DNA of 64,000 nt from contig NZ_JACGVG010000028.1 in assembly GCF_014077095.1 (NCBI RefSeq), positions 173,449 through 237,448 of the forward strand, written 5' to 3'. Within the stretch, counting starts at the first letter, position 1. Every line of letters begins with the position of its first letter. This document shows, piece after piece, positions 1 to 9,579 of this stretch. The stretch comes from Colwellia sp. MB02u-6. Its GTDB lineage: Bacteria > Pseudomonadota > Gammaproteobacteria > Enterobacterales > Alteromonadaceae. The notes below the pieces were generated by a model that did no database searches, was not told the DNA's origin, and worked only from the letters and a program-made list of their open reading frames with translations. Position numbers and translations under genes: made by a program.

Positions 1-2278
1 TTGGATTCTTTAAGCTAAATAATGGATGTGCAACAAGTACCGCTAAATTTTCATAAATAGCCTCCTCATTAACGCCTGCTTGTATTGCAAACCATTTATC
101 CATGACTAATGCTGTGTCAGACCATTTATGCTCAAAATCTAACATCATATTAGCAAAATTTTCATGACGATTTTTCGCCGCACAGTTAAGCACAGCTAAA
201 GTGTCGGTCATATTGTTTGACTGCTGAAACTGCTTGGTTAATAGAGCTTCTTGGCTGCTAAGCGTACTTAAGTAAGATAGGCAAATATTTTTTAATGCCC
301 GTTTACCGATGGCAATACCGTCACTTGCATAATCAGCTTGTATATTTTGCTGATACTGCTGTAAAAAAAACGGTGCTAGTTCTTTTGCTAAAACATGCTT
401 AACACTATCAATGGCGTCAAGCAGAGCGATAGGGTCAACTTCTTCAATATTGTCAACTAATTCACTAAAGCTCGGTAATGTTAATTGCTCAGCTTTTAAA
501 GCGGCTGATATATCGGCAGTTAATATGGTTTTAAAGGCTTGGTATAAATGTTTAGGTAAACTCAGAGTCGGTTGCAGCATTAGCTGAGTGATATATGTTG
601 TTAAGAGTTTTTGCCCTGCATCCCAGCGACAAAAATCATCGTTAGCACGGGTCATAATACATTGTAATTCTTGATCAGATTGTGAAAATTGGGTTTTAAC
701 CGGTGCAGAAAACCCCGTTAATATGGCCAACACAGGTTTCTGGTTAAACGCTTTAAAAGTCCATGTTTGCTTTTGCTCGGTTAATTGTAGTAACTGCGAC
801 TGATTTGGCTGACCATCATTAGCAATTAATTCAATACCAACAGGAATATGCAAGGCAGGATTTTCGCCATTAGCTTGTGCTATGGTTAACCGATATTCAG
901 ACAAGCCTTCATCAAAGTTTTCGCTAATCTGTAATACAGGCGTTCCTGCTTGGGTATACCAGCGCTTAAATTGTCTAAGATCAACACCCGATGCATCTGC
1001 CATGGCAGTAATAAAGTCATCACATGTTACCGCCATGCCATCAAAGCGTTGAAAGTATAGATCTAAACCTTTTCTGAATTTATCCACGCCAAGCAAGGTA
1101 TGAATCATACGAATAACTTCAGCACCTTTTTCGTAAACCGTTAAGGTGTAAAAGTTATTCATTTCGATAACTTTTTCTGGTCGAATCGGATGGGCCATTG
1201 GGCCAGCATCTTCAGCAAATTGCAGCGAACGTAGCACCCGTACATTTTGAATACGGTTAACGGAAGCTGAATGCATATCAGCACTAAATTGCTGATCTCT
1301 AAATACTGTCAACCCTTCTTTTAAACTCAGTTGAAACCAATCTCGGCAAGTAACACGGTTGCCAGTCCAGTTATGAAAATATTCATGGCCAATAACCGCT
1401 TCAACATTAAAATAATCAACATCGGTCGCGCTAGCTTCATCAGCTAAAACGAATTTACTGTTAAATACATTCAGACCTTTATTTTCCATCGCGCCCATAT
1501 TGAAAAAATCTACAGCTACTATCATGTAAATATCAAGATCATATTCAAGGCCAAAGGTTTCTTCATCCCATTTCATCGCATGTTTTAACGACGCCATAGC
1601 ATGATGCGCTTTATGAATATTACCCTTATCAACAAATATTTCCAAAGCAACATCACGACTAGAGATCGTGTTATAAGTATCTTTTAAAACATCAAAATCA
1701 CCGGCAACTAAGGCAAATAGATAACAGGGTTTAGGAAAGGGGTCATGCCATTGCACAAAATGCTGGCCACTGGCTAAGTCACCTGCAGCGATCTTATTAC
1801 CATTGGACAACAAATAAGGAAACTGCGCTTTGTTGGCAATAACTTTGGTGGTAAACGTTGCCATGATATCGGGACGGTCGAGGTAATAGCTAATGCGCCT
1901 AAAACCTTCCGCTTCACACTGAGTGCAATAAGCCTCGCCTGACTTAAACAAGCCTTCAAGTGCGGTATTTTCAATAGGATTAATTTCAGTAACGATTTCT
2001 AACGTAAATTCGTTGCGATCGATAGCAATGGTTAAACTGGTATCACTGACGAGATAATCATCACTTGAGAGTGGCTCATCATCAATCAAAACTGATAATA
2101 AAGTTAAGTGTTCACCATCGAGTATCAAGGGTTGATTATCTGTCACCTTTCGAGTCATCTGCATGCGATTGGTAACCTGAGTTTTATATTCATCAAGTTT
2201 AAAAGTTAACTCAACGGTAGAAATAGAAAAGTTGGCTTCGCTATAGTCAGCTAAATAGCGTGGGGTAAAATCACTCAT
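1..2278 (-). CDS. pepN: Aminopeptidase N (M1 alanyl aminopeptidase), 3' end outside window
   Basis: Zinc metallopeptidase that removes N-terminal residues from peptides in the cytoplasm. The frame is open from ATG 2278 to the window edge, giving 759 codons of an expected ~870, so only the C-terminal helical part is missing. The M1 exopeptidase motif GAMEN lies near 1480-1500, and the zinc motif HEYFHNW begins at His298, one residue from E. coli His297. The visible C-terminal end (HPLFSLKNP) matches the family. The start gives MSDFTPRYLA and is the first ATG of the frame. A terminator and the antiporter gene lie upstream, so it is probably transcribed alone. Very confident. Confidence 0.96.
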   Translation of the reverse strand, partial: MSDFTPRYLADYSEANFSISTVELTFKLDEYKTQVTNRMQMTRKVTDNQPLILDGEHLTLLSVLIDDEPLSSDDYLVSDTSLTIAIDRNEFTLEIVTEINPIENTALEGLFKSGEAYCTQCEAEGFRRISYYLDRPDIMATFTTKVIANKAQFPYLLSNGNKIAAGDLASGQHFVQWHDPFPKPCYLFALVAGDFDVLKDTYNTISSRDVALEIFVDKGNIHKAHHAMASLKHAMKWDEETFGLEYDLDIYMIVAVDFFNMGAMENKGLNVFNSKFVLADEASATDVDYFNVEAVIGHEYFHNWTGNRVTCRDWFQLSLKEGLTVFRDQQFSADMHSASVNRIQNVRVLRSLQFAEDAGPMAHPIRPEKVIEMNNFYTLTVYEKGAEVIRMIHTLLGVDKFRKGLDLYFQRFDGMAVTCDDFITAMADASGVDLRQFKRWYTQAGTPVLQISENFDEGLSEYRLTIAQANGENPALHIPVGIELIANDGQPNQSQLLQLTEQKQTWTFKAFNQKPVLAILTGFSAPVKTQFSQSDQELQCIMTRANDDFCRWDAGQKLLTTYITQLMLQPTLSLPKHLYQAFKTILTADISAALKAEQLTLPSFSELVDNIEEVDPIALLDAIDSVKHVLAKELAPFFLQQYQQNIQADYASDGIAIGKRALKNICLSYLSTLSSQEALLTKQFQQSNNMTDTLAVLNCAAKNRHENFANMMLDFEHKWSDTALVMDKWFAIQAGVNEEAIYENLAVLVAHPLFSLKNP

Positions 2279-2335
2279 GCGCATCCTTAATAGAGTACAT
2301 TGTATCTTGGTTAGAAGTTAACGCCTGTAATAGAC

Positions 2336-2363
2336 ATTAAAAAGCCTGTATTAAACAGGCTTT
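2336..2363 (-). terminator. Rho-independent terminator of the nhaC-type gene
   Basis: A perfect 9-bp stem (AAAGCCTGT / ACAGGCTTT) with a 5-base loop at 2341-2363 is followed on the minus strand by a T5 tract. It lies 29 bases past the antiporter stop codon and upstream of pepN. Confidence 0.8.
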
Positions 2364-2391
2364 GTGAATATTTATTAATTTTGCAAATTTT

Positions 2392-3849
2392 TTAGTTCTT
2401 TGTCACTAGTCTTTTTATCTTAAAGCCCATATAACCATATGTCACGGCTAAAATAGGGTTAATTAAGTTAAAGAAACAATAAAAGATATAATCATAAGAT
2501 GTTAATGCCATAGCGCCAAACATAAATGCACCACAGGTATTCCAAGGTATTAATGGTGAAGTAATAGTGCCAGAATCTTCTAATGTTCGACTTAATACGA
2601 CTGGGTCTAAGCCCCTTTTTTCGTATTCTTCTTTGTACATTCTTCCCGGCATCACAATAGACATATATTGGTCGGCTGTGATCAAGTTAGTGCCAATACA
2701 AGTCGCTACGGTACTGGCAATTAAGCTACCTGTTGACTTTGCCTTCGCTAAGATTGATTCAACAAATTTTTTCAACATACCTAAATGCTCTAAAATTGCA
2801 CCAAAACTTAATGCGGTAACCACTAGCCAGATAGTATTTAACATACCTGACATGCCACCACGGCTTAATAGTTGATCAATTTCAGCGTTACCTGTGTCGA
2901 CAACTACGCCGTCAAAAAATGCCGTCCATACTACCATAATAGCCGCTTGAGTTGAATCTACACCTGCTTGAGCCATGCCAGAAATCAAATCTTGTTGAAA
3001 AATTACCGCCCAAATAGCGCCTAATACCGCACCGATAGCAACCGCCGGAAATGCGGGCATTTTTTTATAAGCCATTATTAATAATAGCAGTAAGGGGATT
3101 AAATTCAAGGCGGATATGTTATAGGTATTCTCTAAGGTACTCGTTAATGACTCAATACTATCTGTGTTACCCACCCCTGAAGTAGAATGATTAAAGCCAA
3201 TAATAAGAAATAAAATTAGTGCAATGGAAATTGAAGGAATAGTTGTCCATAGCATGTAGCGAATATGAGCAAATAATTCACTACCTGCTACCGCAGGGGC
3301 TAAATTAGTCGTTTCGGATAATGGTGATAATTTATCACCAAAATAAGCGCCTGATATGACGGCACCAGCAGTAACCGATGGCGATAATTCAAATCCGCCA
3401 GCAATACCAATAAATGCAACACCTACTGTCGCGGCAGTGGTCCAAGAGCTGCCTATGCTCATAGCTACAACACCACACACTAGGCAAGTTGCGGCATAAA
3501 ACCAACTGGGGTCTATAATTTTCAAGCCATAATATACCATCGTAGGCACAGTACCTGATAACAACCATGTACCAATTAATGACCCTACTGCTAATAAAAT
3601 TAGCACCGCGCCTAAAGAAATTGAGATGCCATGGATAATCGATTTTTCCATCTCATGCCATTTATGACCATTTTTTAGCCCAATCACCGCAGCCACGCCC
3701 GTTGCTAAAAATAAGGCTATTTGGTTAGGTCCTGATGATGAACTATCACCAAAAAAAGTTACTGCGGCAATTAATAAAAAAATAAGGACAACAATTGGAA
3801 TAAGAGAGTCCAACATAGAAGGTTGTCGCGAAGATTGAGGGTCAGACAT
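2392..3849 (-). CDS. nhaC: Na+/H+ antiporter, NhaC family
   Basis: Inner-membrane secondary transporter of 485 residues, with about a dozen hydrophobic segments from residue ~15 to the C-terminus. The family signatures are visible: GSSWTTAATVGVAFIG near residue 135 and SGAYFGDKLSPLSETTNLA near residue 165, the most conserved NhaC stretch. Such proteins exchange sodium for protons and support pH and salt balance, which fits a marine host; some relatives exchange malate/lactate or other solutes, so substrate is inferred. It stands alone between its own terminator and prc. The ATG start precedes a short cytoplasmic N-terminus, as is usual. Confidence 0.88.
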   Translation of the reverse strand: MSDPQSSRQPSMLDSLIPIVVLIFLLIAAVTFFGDSSSSGPNQIALFLATGVAAVIGLKNGHKWHEMEKSIIHGISISLGAVLILLAVGSLIGTWLLSGTVPTMVYYGLKIIDPSWFYAATCLVCGVVAMSIGSSWTTAATVGVAFIGIAGGFELSPSVTAGAVISGAYFGDKLSPLSETTNLAPAVAGSELFAHIRYMLWTTIPSISIALILFLIIGFNHSTSGVGNTDSIESLTSTLENTYNISALNLIPLLLLLIMAYKKMPAFPAVAIGAVLGAIWAVIFQQDLISGMAQAGVDSTQAAIMVVWTAFFDGVVVDTGNAEIDQLLSRGGMSGMLNTIWLVVTALSFGAILEHLGMLKKFVESILAKAKSTGSLIASTVATCIGTNLITADQYMSIVMPGRMYKEEYEKRGLDPVVLSRTLEDSGTITSPLIPWNTCGAFMFGAMALTSYDYIFYCFFNLINPILAVTYGYMGFKIKRLVTKN

Positions 3850-4035
3850 AGATAAATTTACACCTTATTATCTTAATTATTATAGTGGTTAAATTATTTG
3901 TGCTAGTAAGATGCCGACTGTTCGCAGATAGTGCAAGCTATTTTTGACAACAATCTGCTAACTAGCCCTTTGTTTATAAGGATTTAAAGAATAATTATGC
4001 AGTTATTTCAGGTAAAAATCAGTCTAAGAAACCTA

Positions 4036-4064
4036 GCACTAAAAAGCCACCCTAAGGTGGCTTT
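4036..4064 (-). terminator. Rho-independent terminator of prc
   Basis: A perfect 9-bp stem (AAAGCCACC / GGTGGCTTT, 4043-4064) with loop CTAA is followed on the minus strand by T5. It begins 22 bases past the prc stop. Confidence 0.85.
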
Positions 4065-4086
4065 CATTATTGCTTCAGTAAAACAG

Positions 4087-6123
4087 CTATTTTTTGGCAA
4101 CTTTACCCAGTGACACTAAGTCAAAGGTAATTCTTGCTGTTTCGTCTAAAAATGGGTCTAGTGCTTCTAAATCTTCTGGTAAGTCATCTAAGTCAGCTAC
4201 ATTTTCTTTACCCATAACGGTAAGTCGTTCATTCGCTCGCTTTAATTGCTTAGCCTTACGGCTCTCTCTTTTTTCTTTGCGCTTAGCTAAGTTTAATGAA
4301 ATATTTTTATCATCTTTTTCAGCTTTATATTCTGCTATATCAGAGCGTAAATAATTAAACTCTTGATTTTTTTCAACACGTGAACTGTACAATGAAGTCA
4401 AATATGATACATCTTTGCTAATATCATTAAGCTTATTATATTGCGCTTTTGGGATTTGGTCCCAAGGCAAGGCGTTTTCTTCTTTACTTTCGCCCCAATC
4501 AGCTGGATCTATTGCCGATGGAAATTCAATATCAGGTAATACACCCCGGTGTTGGGTGCTACCACCATTAATGCGATAAAACTTGGCAATCGTAAATTGA
4601 ATGCTGCCAAACGGTTTTTCGTACAAATCGTAGACACGACCTAGGCCTCTATGTTGCTGGACAGTGCCTTTGCCAAAAGTGTGTTCACCAACAATAATGC
4701 CTCGTCCATAATCCTGAATGGCTGCTGAGAATATCTCTGACGCTGAAGCGCTATAGCGATCGACCATAACAGTCAATGGCCCATCATAAAAACTAATACC
4801 GTCTTTATCACTGTTTACTTGTACGCGGTTAGCACCATCACGCACTTGTACTACAGGGCCTTTATCAATAAATAGACCGGTAAGTAAAGTCGCCTCTGTT
4901 AACGAGCCACCACCATTGCCACGAAGGTCAACAATAATACCAGCCACGTTCTCCTCTTTAAGTTTAGCTATTTCAAGCTTAACGTCGCGAGAAAGATGGT
5001 TGTAAAAGCTTGGGATCGTGATCACACCAAGTTTTTTAGTGTTTTCATCACCTTCTTTTTCAAAATAGACTTCTGATTTTGCCGCGCGATCTTCAAGCTT
5101 TATGGTATCTCTAACAATAGAAACTACTTTAATACTGCTGTCATCTTCTGATTCTGCACCTAAAACTTGTAACCTAACCTTGCTGCCTTTAGGACCTTTG
5201 ATTAGTTCAACAACATCATCTAAACGCCAACCAATAACGTCGACAAACTCTTTATCATTTTGTGCAACACCGACAATACGATCTTTAGGGTTTAATTCAT
5301 TAGATTTATCAGCCGGGCCACCCGAAACTACACTTTGAATAACGGTATAGTCTTCTTCTGCACGTAAGACTGCGCCAATACCTTCCAATGATAAATTCAT
5401 TTCCATTTGGAAACGTTCCGCATTACGGGGAGATAAATATGAAGTGTGTGGTTCGACTACGCGGGCAAAGCTGTTCATGACGACTTGAAACACATCTTCA
5501 CTTTCACTTTGCTTTAAGCGTTTAATCGCGTAACGATAACGTTTGCCCAGTACTTCTTGAATTTTTTCCCACTCTTTACCGGCTAACGTTAAATTTAGTG
5601 CATCATATTTAACTTTTTTACGCCATAACTCGTCTAATTCATCAACAGAATTAGGCCATTGGGCATCTTCACGATCAAAGTCATAGGATTCATCAAGGTC
5701 AAAATTAAAAGTTTTCTCGCTTGCTAAAAGGCTTAGTGCATATTGATAACGTTCTAATCGACGTTGTAAATTAAGATTGTAAATTTCATAAGCAACATCA
5801 AGTTTACCGCGAGCAATAACCGTGTCAAATTCATCACGGTACTGCTCAAAGCCTTTAACGTCAGCAGCAAGAAATACGTTACGAGCGTAATCTAATTGCT
5901 TAATATAACGATCGAAAATTTGCTCTGAAAGCAAGTCATCAATTTTTATTTTTTTGTAGTGTGCACGCGTAAACTGTGCCGTAATTCGCTTTGTAGAGGC
6001 TGCATGTTGACTTTCTGGCGCCAATATCAATAAGCTTTCATTGTCATCGTTAGTCTCAGCAAAAACTGAGATACTGGCAAGTGACAATGATACCGCTATA
6101 GCTATACAACAAAATTTATGCAT
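4087..6123 (-). CDS. prc: Tail-specific (C-terminal processing) periplasmic protease
   Basis: Periplasmic S41 serine protease that trims C-termini, including penicillin-binding protein 3 in E. coli. It has 678 residues (E. coli 682). An N-terminal signal peptide ends near Ala22 (SISVFA-E). A PDZ domain occupies roughly residues 235-325 (SLEGIGAVL). The S41 core contains RGNGGGSLTEA, the nucleophile in YSASASEIF (Ser460) and the general base in TFGKGTVQ (Lys485), with the 25-residue spacing of the E. coli Ser452/Lys477 dyad. A charged helical tail (EKRESRKAKQLKRANERL) follows. proQ lies 15 bases upstream on the same strand, the conserved proQ-prc order, so the two are probably co-transcribed. 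Confidence 0.96.
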   Translation of the reverse strand: MHKFCCIAIAVSLSLASISVFAETNDDNESLLILAPESQHAASTKRITAQFTRAHYKKIKIDDLLSEQIFDRYIKQLDYARNVFLAADVKGFEQYRDEFDTVIARGKLDVAYEIYNLNLQRRLERYQYALSLLASEKTFNFDLDESYDFDREDAQWPNSVDELDELWRKKVKYDALNLTLAGKEWEKIQEVLGKRYRYAIKRLKQSESEDVFQVVMNSFARVVEPHTSYLSPRNAERFQMEMNLSLEGIGAVLRAEEDYTVIQSVVSGGPADKSNELNPKDRIVGVAQNDKEFVDVIGWRLDDVVELIKGPKGSKVRLQVLGAESEDDSSIKVVSIVRDTIKLEDRAAKSEVYFEKEGDENTKKLGVITIPSFYNHLSRDVKLEIAKLKEENVAGIIVDLRGNGGGSLTEATLLTGLFIDKGPVVQVRDGANRVQVNSDKDGISFYDGPLTVMVDRYSASASEIFSAAIQDYGRGIIVGEHTFGKGTVQQHRGLGRVYDLYEKPFGSIQFTIAKFYRINGGSTQHRGVLPDIEFPSAIDPADWGESKEENALPWDQIPKAQYNKLNDISKDVSYLTSLYSSRVEKNQEFNYLRSDIAEYKAEKDDKNISLNLAKRKEKRESRKAKQLKRANERLTVMGKENVADLDDLPEDLEALDPFLDETARITFDLVSLGKVAKK

Positions 6124-6138
6124 TCACATACTCCAAAT

Positions 6139-6927
6139 TTATTCTGTAAAAATATTTTTAACTTGTGTTTTAACAACCATACCCGAGTTTAATTGTACGC
6201 TAACATCTTTGCCAGAAACTTCTGTGATAACAGCGTCCATTGAAGATTGTCCCAATTGCACTTTGATATTTTTGCCAACAACAACATTACTTGTTTCAAC
6301 CGGTTTAAGTGTAACGGTTGGTTTTGCAACTACACGCTTGGTTGATTTCACCGTATTGAATTTTTCTTTGCGGCTACCATCCGTAGAGTCTTTAGCAACA
6401 GACTTAGTTCCCTTAACGGCATTACCTTTATAAGGTTTTTTAGCCGCTTTGTCTTTAGGCTTTTTGGTACCAAACTTTTCTTGGCTTTCTTTTAATGTTT
6501 TGCTGGCATAATCTGCTTGTTCTTGATCAATCTCTGCAGAGTCATTACCGTCAATATCAATTCGAAAACAGCCTAGTTTAATCGCTTTCAAATAACGCCA
6601 GCTACTTGTGTAATGTCTAAGTGCTTGACGTAGGCGAGTTTTACTTACCGTTTCATCACCAATCAGCTTTTCTGCTAAATCTTGAAAAATGCCAATTTTT
6701 AATGGTTTAGCAGCACCTTCGATAGAAAAACATGCTGGAAATTTTTCCGCCAAATAGCCAATAATCTCTTTTGTGCTAATACGCTTAACTTCAGCATCAA
6801 CATTTGGCGTTATTTCAACCACCGCATCTACTACTGGTGTTGTTTCAACCACCGCGTCTACTACTGGTGTTGTTTCAACTGCCACTTCTGCTACCACTTT
6901 CACTTCACTTTCAATTTTAGTTTCCAT
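6139..6927 (-). CDS. proQ: RNA chaperone ProQ with repeat-rich N-terminal extension
   Basis: Global RNA-binding protein that stabilises small RNAs and mRNA 3' ends. The FinO/ProQ domain covers about residues 50-165 (LAEKFPACFS, PLKIGIFQDL, YTSSWRYL). A lysine-rich linker follows, then a C-terminal KOW/Tudor-like domain at ~212-262. Unlike E. coli ProQ, where the FinO domain begins near residue 10, this protein carries ~48 extra N-terminal residues made of a valine/threonine/aspartate repeat (VETTPVVDAV, two to three copies). The extension is encoded by a 30-bp tandem DNA repeat. The ATG at 6927 is the first in frame; the next ATG lies inside the domain, so the extension appears genuine. Confidence 0.94.
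   Translation of the reverse strand: METKIESEVKVVAEVAVETTPVVDAVVETTPVVDAVVEITPNVDAEVKRISTKEIIGYLAEKFPACFSIEGAAKPLKIGIFQDLAEKLIGDETVSKTRLRQALRHYTSSWRYLKAIKLGCFRIDIDGNDSAEIDQEQADYASKTLKESQEKFGTKKPKDKAAKKPYKGNAVKGTKSVAKDSTDGSRKEKFNTVKSTKRVVAKPTVTLKPVETSNVVVGKNIKVQLGQSSMDAVITEVSGKDVSVQLNSGMVVKTQVKNIFTE
6811..6880. repeat. 30-bp tandem repeat inside proQ
   Basis: Two adjacent 30-bp units (6811-6840 and 6841-6870) differ at two positions, and the first ten bases of a third copy follow. They encode the VETTPVVDAV repeat of the ProQ N-terminus and could vary in copy number by slippage. Confidence 0.85.
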
Positions 6928-6947
6928 AAATACAACTTTTCAAAATT

Positions 6948-7235
6948 TTAATTCTGCTCTGCTAGATATTGTTCACGATTTTCCAACAAATGTCGGCACC
7001 AATCATAAATATCTTCACTTTCGATTTCAGCTAAGGCTTCTTGCCCTATCCACGTGTCCCACACCAAAGAAAGCAACTGCTCTAAAACCTCTGGTGCAAT
7101 ATCTTCTTCTGCTAAGTCATAAACGGTATGATAAATTTCGTTAATACGCTCAGCAACTATCTCTTCATCACCTTCCCAATCGCCAACAACAGCTTCTGAA
7201 ACTAGGTAGTCATGAATAACAATAAATTCTTTCAT
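6948..7235 (-). CDS. Small acidic protein of unknown function
   Basis: A 95-residue, strongly acidic, probably all-helical soluble protein (motifs WEGDEEIVAERINEIYH, VWDTWIGQEAL, DIYDWCRHLLENREQYL). I do not recognise a named domain. Its start codon shares one base with the yebR stop codon (TAATG at 7233-7237), so translation is likely coupled. It sits 20 bases upstream of proQ, forming a probable yebR-ORF-proQ-prc operon. The conserved context suggests a real gene; function cannot be assigned. Confidence 0.75.
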   Translation of the reverse strand: MKEFIVIHDYLVSEAVVGDWEGDEEIVAERINEIYHTVYDLAEEDIAPEVLEQLLSLVWDTWIGQEALAEIESEDIYDWCRHLLENREQYLAEQN

Positions 7236-7711
7236 TAGTTTACCACGCCATGGTTAATCATAACATTTTCAAACAAACTAATTATTTTTTCTAATCCTGC
7301 TTGATCATCACTATCAAAACGATTGAATGCGATGCTGTCAATATCAAGCACAGCTATCACCTTCTCGTTCAACCTTAAAGGTAATACTATTTCAGCATTA
7401 CTGCTAGCGTCACAAGCAATATGACCGTCAAATGCATGCACATCAGCAACACGTTGTACTTCATTTTTACTTGCCGCTGTGCCACAAACCCCACGACCTA
7501 AAGGGATACGGATACAAGCCACTTTACCTTGAAATGGGCCAAGGACAAGTTCGTCATCGATCAAACGGTAAAAACCAACCCAATTAACATCAGCTAATTG
7601 CTCAAATAACAAAGCACTGACGTTGGCCATATTAGCAATCACATCAGTTTCATCACTGATCAAGGCTTCAACTTGCTTATATAAGTCACGATAAAAGGTG
7701 TTTTTTGTCAT
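7235..7711 (-). CDS. msrC: Free methionine-(R)-sulfoxide reductase (GAF domain)
   Basis: Cytoplasmic enzyme that reduces free methionine-R-sulfoxide with thioredoxin. The whole 158-residue protein is one GAF domain. The three catalytic cysteines occur at positions 66, 76 and 100, the same spacing (10 and 24) as Cys84, Cys94 and Cys118 of E. coli YebR/MsrC. It is the first gene of the probable yebR-ORF-proQ-prc operon. A 10-bp inverted repeat lies upstream at 7749-7779. Also called yebR. Confidence 0.93.
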   Translation of the reverse strand: MTKNTFYRDLYKQVEALISDETDVIANMANVSALLFEQLADVNWVGFYRLIDDELVLGPFQGKVACIRIPLGRGVCGTAASKNEVQRVADVHAFDGHIACDASSNAEIVLPLRLNEKVIAVLDIDSIAFNRFDSDDQAGLEKIISLFENVMINHGVVN

Positions 7712-8035
7712 TAATGAAGATGCCTACAATAAAAACGCATAACATACCCTGATAGCGCAGAAAACTAAAGCGCTATCAGCAGCAATTAGCAATTATCTAG
7801 CAATTTTATGATAAATATTTACTTTAGTGGCGCATTTATCATTTTTTCATGGTTAAATTATCTACCACTTGCTTTTTGAAATCTTTCTTCAAGCTTTTAT
7901 TTTGCCATAGCCAATAGATAAATCATGCATGCTTACATAAATCTCTGTCAATGGCACAATATAGCAGCATATAGTCGAACAATTAATTAGTTTATTGCGT
8001 ATTACATAAATACCTTAAAAAATTTTGTGCATGTA
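7712..8035. other. Intergenic region upstream of yebR, with inverted repeat
   Basis: No credible gene. It holds a 10-bp perfect inverted repeat (CTGATAGCGC / GCGCTATCAG, 7749-7758 and 7770-7779) about 40 bases before the yebR start. There is no T tract, so it is a candidate operator or leader hairpin rather than a terminator. The rest is AT-rich and should contain the yebR promoter. Confidence 0.5.
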
Positions 8036-8070
8036 CAAAAAGCACTATTATAAGTATTACTGATAGTGCT
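8036..8070 (-). terminator. Probable terminator of prpF
   Basis: An 8-bp perfect stem (AGCACTAT / ATAGTGCT, 8041-8070) with a 14-base loop is followed on the minus strand by T5. It lies 40 bases past the prpF stop codon and would end the methylcitrate operon. Confidence 0.6.
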
Positions 8071-8110
8071 TGACTAAAGCCTTTATCGCTGTCCGGAACC
8101 AGTACTGAGC

Positions 8111-9304
8111 TTAAAATGAATCAGCAGGAATACATACCCAACCTTCCATTAATACCCGAGCACTGCGGCTCATAATAGCTTTATTTACCGTCCACATACC
8201 ATTAAGCTTTGATGCTTGAGCACCCACTTTAAGAGTGCCCGATGGGTGACCAAAAACAACAGCGTCACGTTCACCACCGCCAGCAGCTAAATTCACTAAA
8301 GTACCTGGAATTGCAGCTGCAGTGCCAATCGCCACGGCTGCCGTGCCCATCATAGCATGATGTAACTTACCCATAGATAAAGCACGAACATGTAGGTCTA
8401 TATCCGCTGCACAAACCGCTTTACCACTTGATGTTACATAGTCTTTAGCGGCGCTAACAAAAGCAACTTTTGGGGTATGTTGTCGTGCAACGGCTTCAGA
8501 TACATTATTAATCAAACCCATTTTAAGTGCGCCAGCAGCACGAATAGTTTCAAAACGTGCTAATGCTGCTTCATCATTATTAATAGCCTCTTGTAATTCT
8601 GTACCTGTGTAGCCTATATCTTCAGCATTTAAGAAAATAGTGGGAATGCCAGCACTGATCATAGTAACTTTAACTGTAGCTGCTTCGAAACTGCCTATCG
8701 CGGGAACTGCTAGCTCATCAATCACATTACCTGTCGGGAACATAGCTTCACTAGGGTCAACGGGTGCGATAAATTCTACCGGTACTTCTGCAGCAGGAAA
8801 GGTTACGCCATCGAGTTCAAAGTCACCCGTTTCTTGTACTTGCCCATGCGTAATAGGCACGCAAGCGATAATCGTTTTGCTAATGTTTTTTTGCCAAATA
8901 CGTACCGTACAAATACCATTTTCAGGAATCCGGCTAGCAGCAACTAAACCCGACATAATGGCAAATGAGCCCACGGCTGCAGTCAAATTCCCACAATTAC
9001 CACTCCAATCAACAAACGCTTTATCTATCGCCACTTGACCAAATAAATAGTCAACGTCGTGATCTACCTCAGCACTTTTAGCCAAAATCACGGTTTTACT
9101 GGTACTTGATGTAGCCCCACCCATACCATCGGTTTGTTTACCGTAGGGATCTGGACTACCAATGACTCGAAGTAGCATATTATCACGAGCTTGCCCCGCT
9201 ATTTGGCAACGCTCTGGTAAGTCAGTTAGATTAAAAAATACACCTTTTGACGTACCACCTCGCATATAGGTTGCGGGGATTTTTACTTGAGCAACTGAAG
9301 ACAT
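8111..9304 (-). CDS. prpF: PrpF, aconitate isomerase-type partner of AcnD
   Basis: Member of the PrpF family (diaminopimelate epimerase fold), needed with AcnD to make 2-methyl-cis-aconitate usable in the 2-methylcitrate cycle. 397 residues, the family length. It begins with the characteristic IPATYMRGGTSKGVFF, and DPYGKQTDGMGGATSSTSK near residue 53, SGNCGNLTAAVG near 100 and HHAMMGTAAVAIG near 315 are family signatures. It follows acnD, separated by 275 bases that contain a terminator, so it is either read through at lower level or has its own promoter. Confidence 0.96.
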   Translation of the reverse strand: MSSVAQVKIPATYMRGGTSKGVFFNLTDLPERCQIAGQARDNMLLRVIGSPDPYGKQTDGMGGATSSTSKTVILAKSAEVDHDVDYLFGQVAIDKAFVDWSGNCGNLTAAVGSFAIMSGLVAASRIPENGICTVRIWQKNISKTIIACVPITHGQVQETGDFELDGVTFPAAEVPVEFIAPVDPSEAMFPTGNVIDELAVPAIGSFEAATVKVTMISAGIPTIFLNAEDIGYTGTELQEAINNDEAALARFETIRAAGALKMGLINNVSEAVARQHTPKVAFVSAAKDYVTSSGKAVCAADIDLHVRALSMGKLHHAMMGTAAVAIGTAAAIPGTLVNLAAGGGERDAVVFGHPSGTLKVGAQASKLNGMWTVNKAIMSRSARVLMEGWVCIPADSF

Positions 9305-9430
9305 TTAACACCTCTGAATTTTATCAATATAAGCCACTTTACTCACCTTCCATGTACACAATTTAGTATTCGTTGATAGCATCAACATTCCTTCACATCC
9401 ATGTGATCACGTCATACCCTTCGTCCTGAA

Positions 9431-9459
9431 CATAAAAAAGCAGCAATTAAATTGCTGCT
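9431..9459 (-). terminator. Terminator between acnD and prpF
   Basis: A 9-bp perfect stem (AGCAGCAAT / ATTGCTGCT) with loop TAA at 9439-9459 is followed on the minus strand by T6. It would separate prpF from the upstream prp genes, wholly or in part. Confidence 0.8.
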
Positions 9460-9579
9460 AATATTTTTCATTCAAATTTACTATCTAAAGCCATTATTTT
9501 TATTGACCGCAAGACAGCTGTACACAGGCTATATTTATAGCTCAGTAAAGGTAATGCCACTATCATCAAAAATAAGCCT

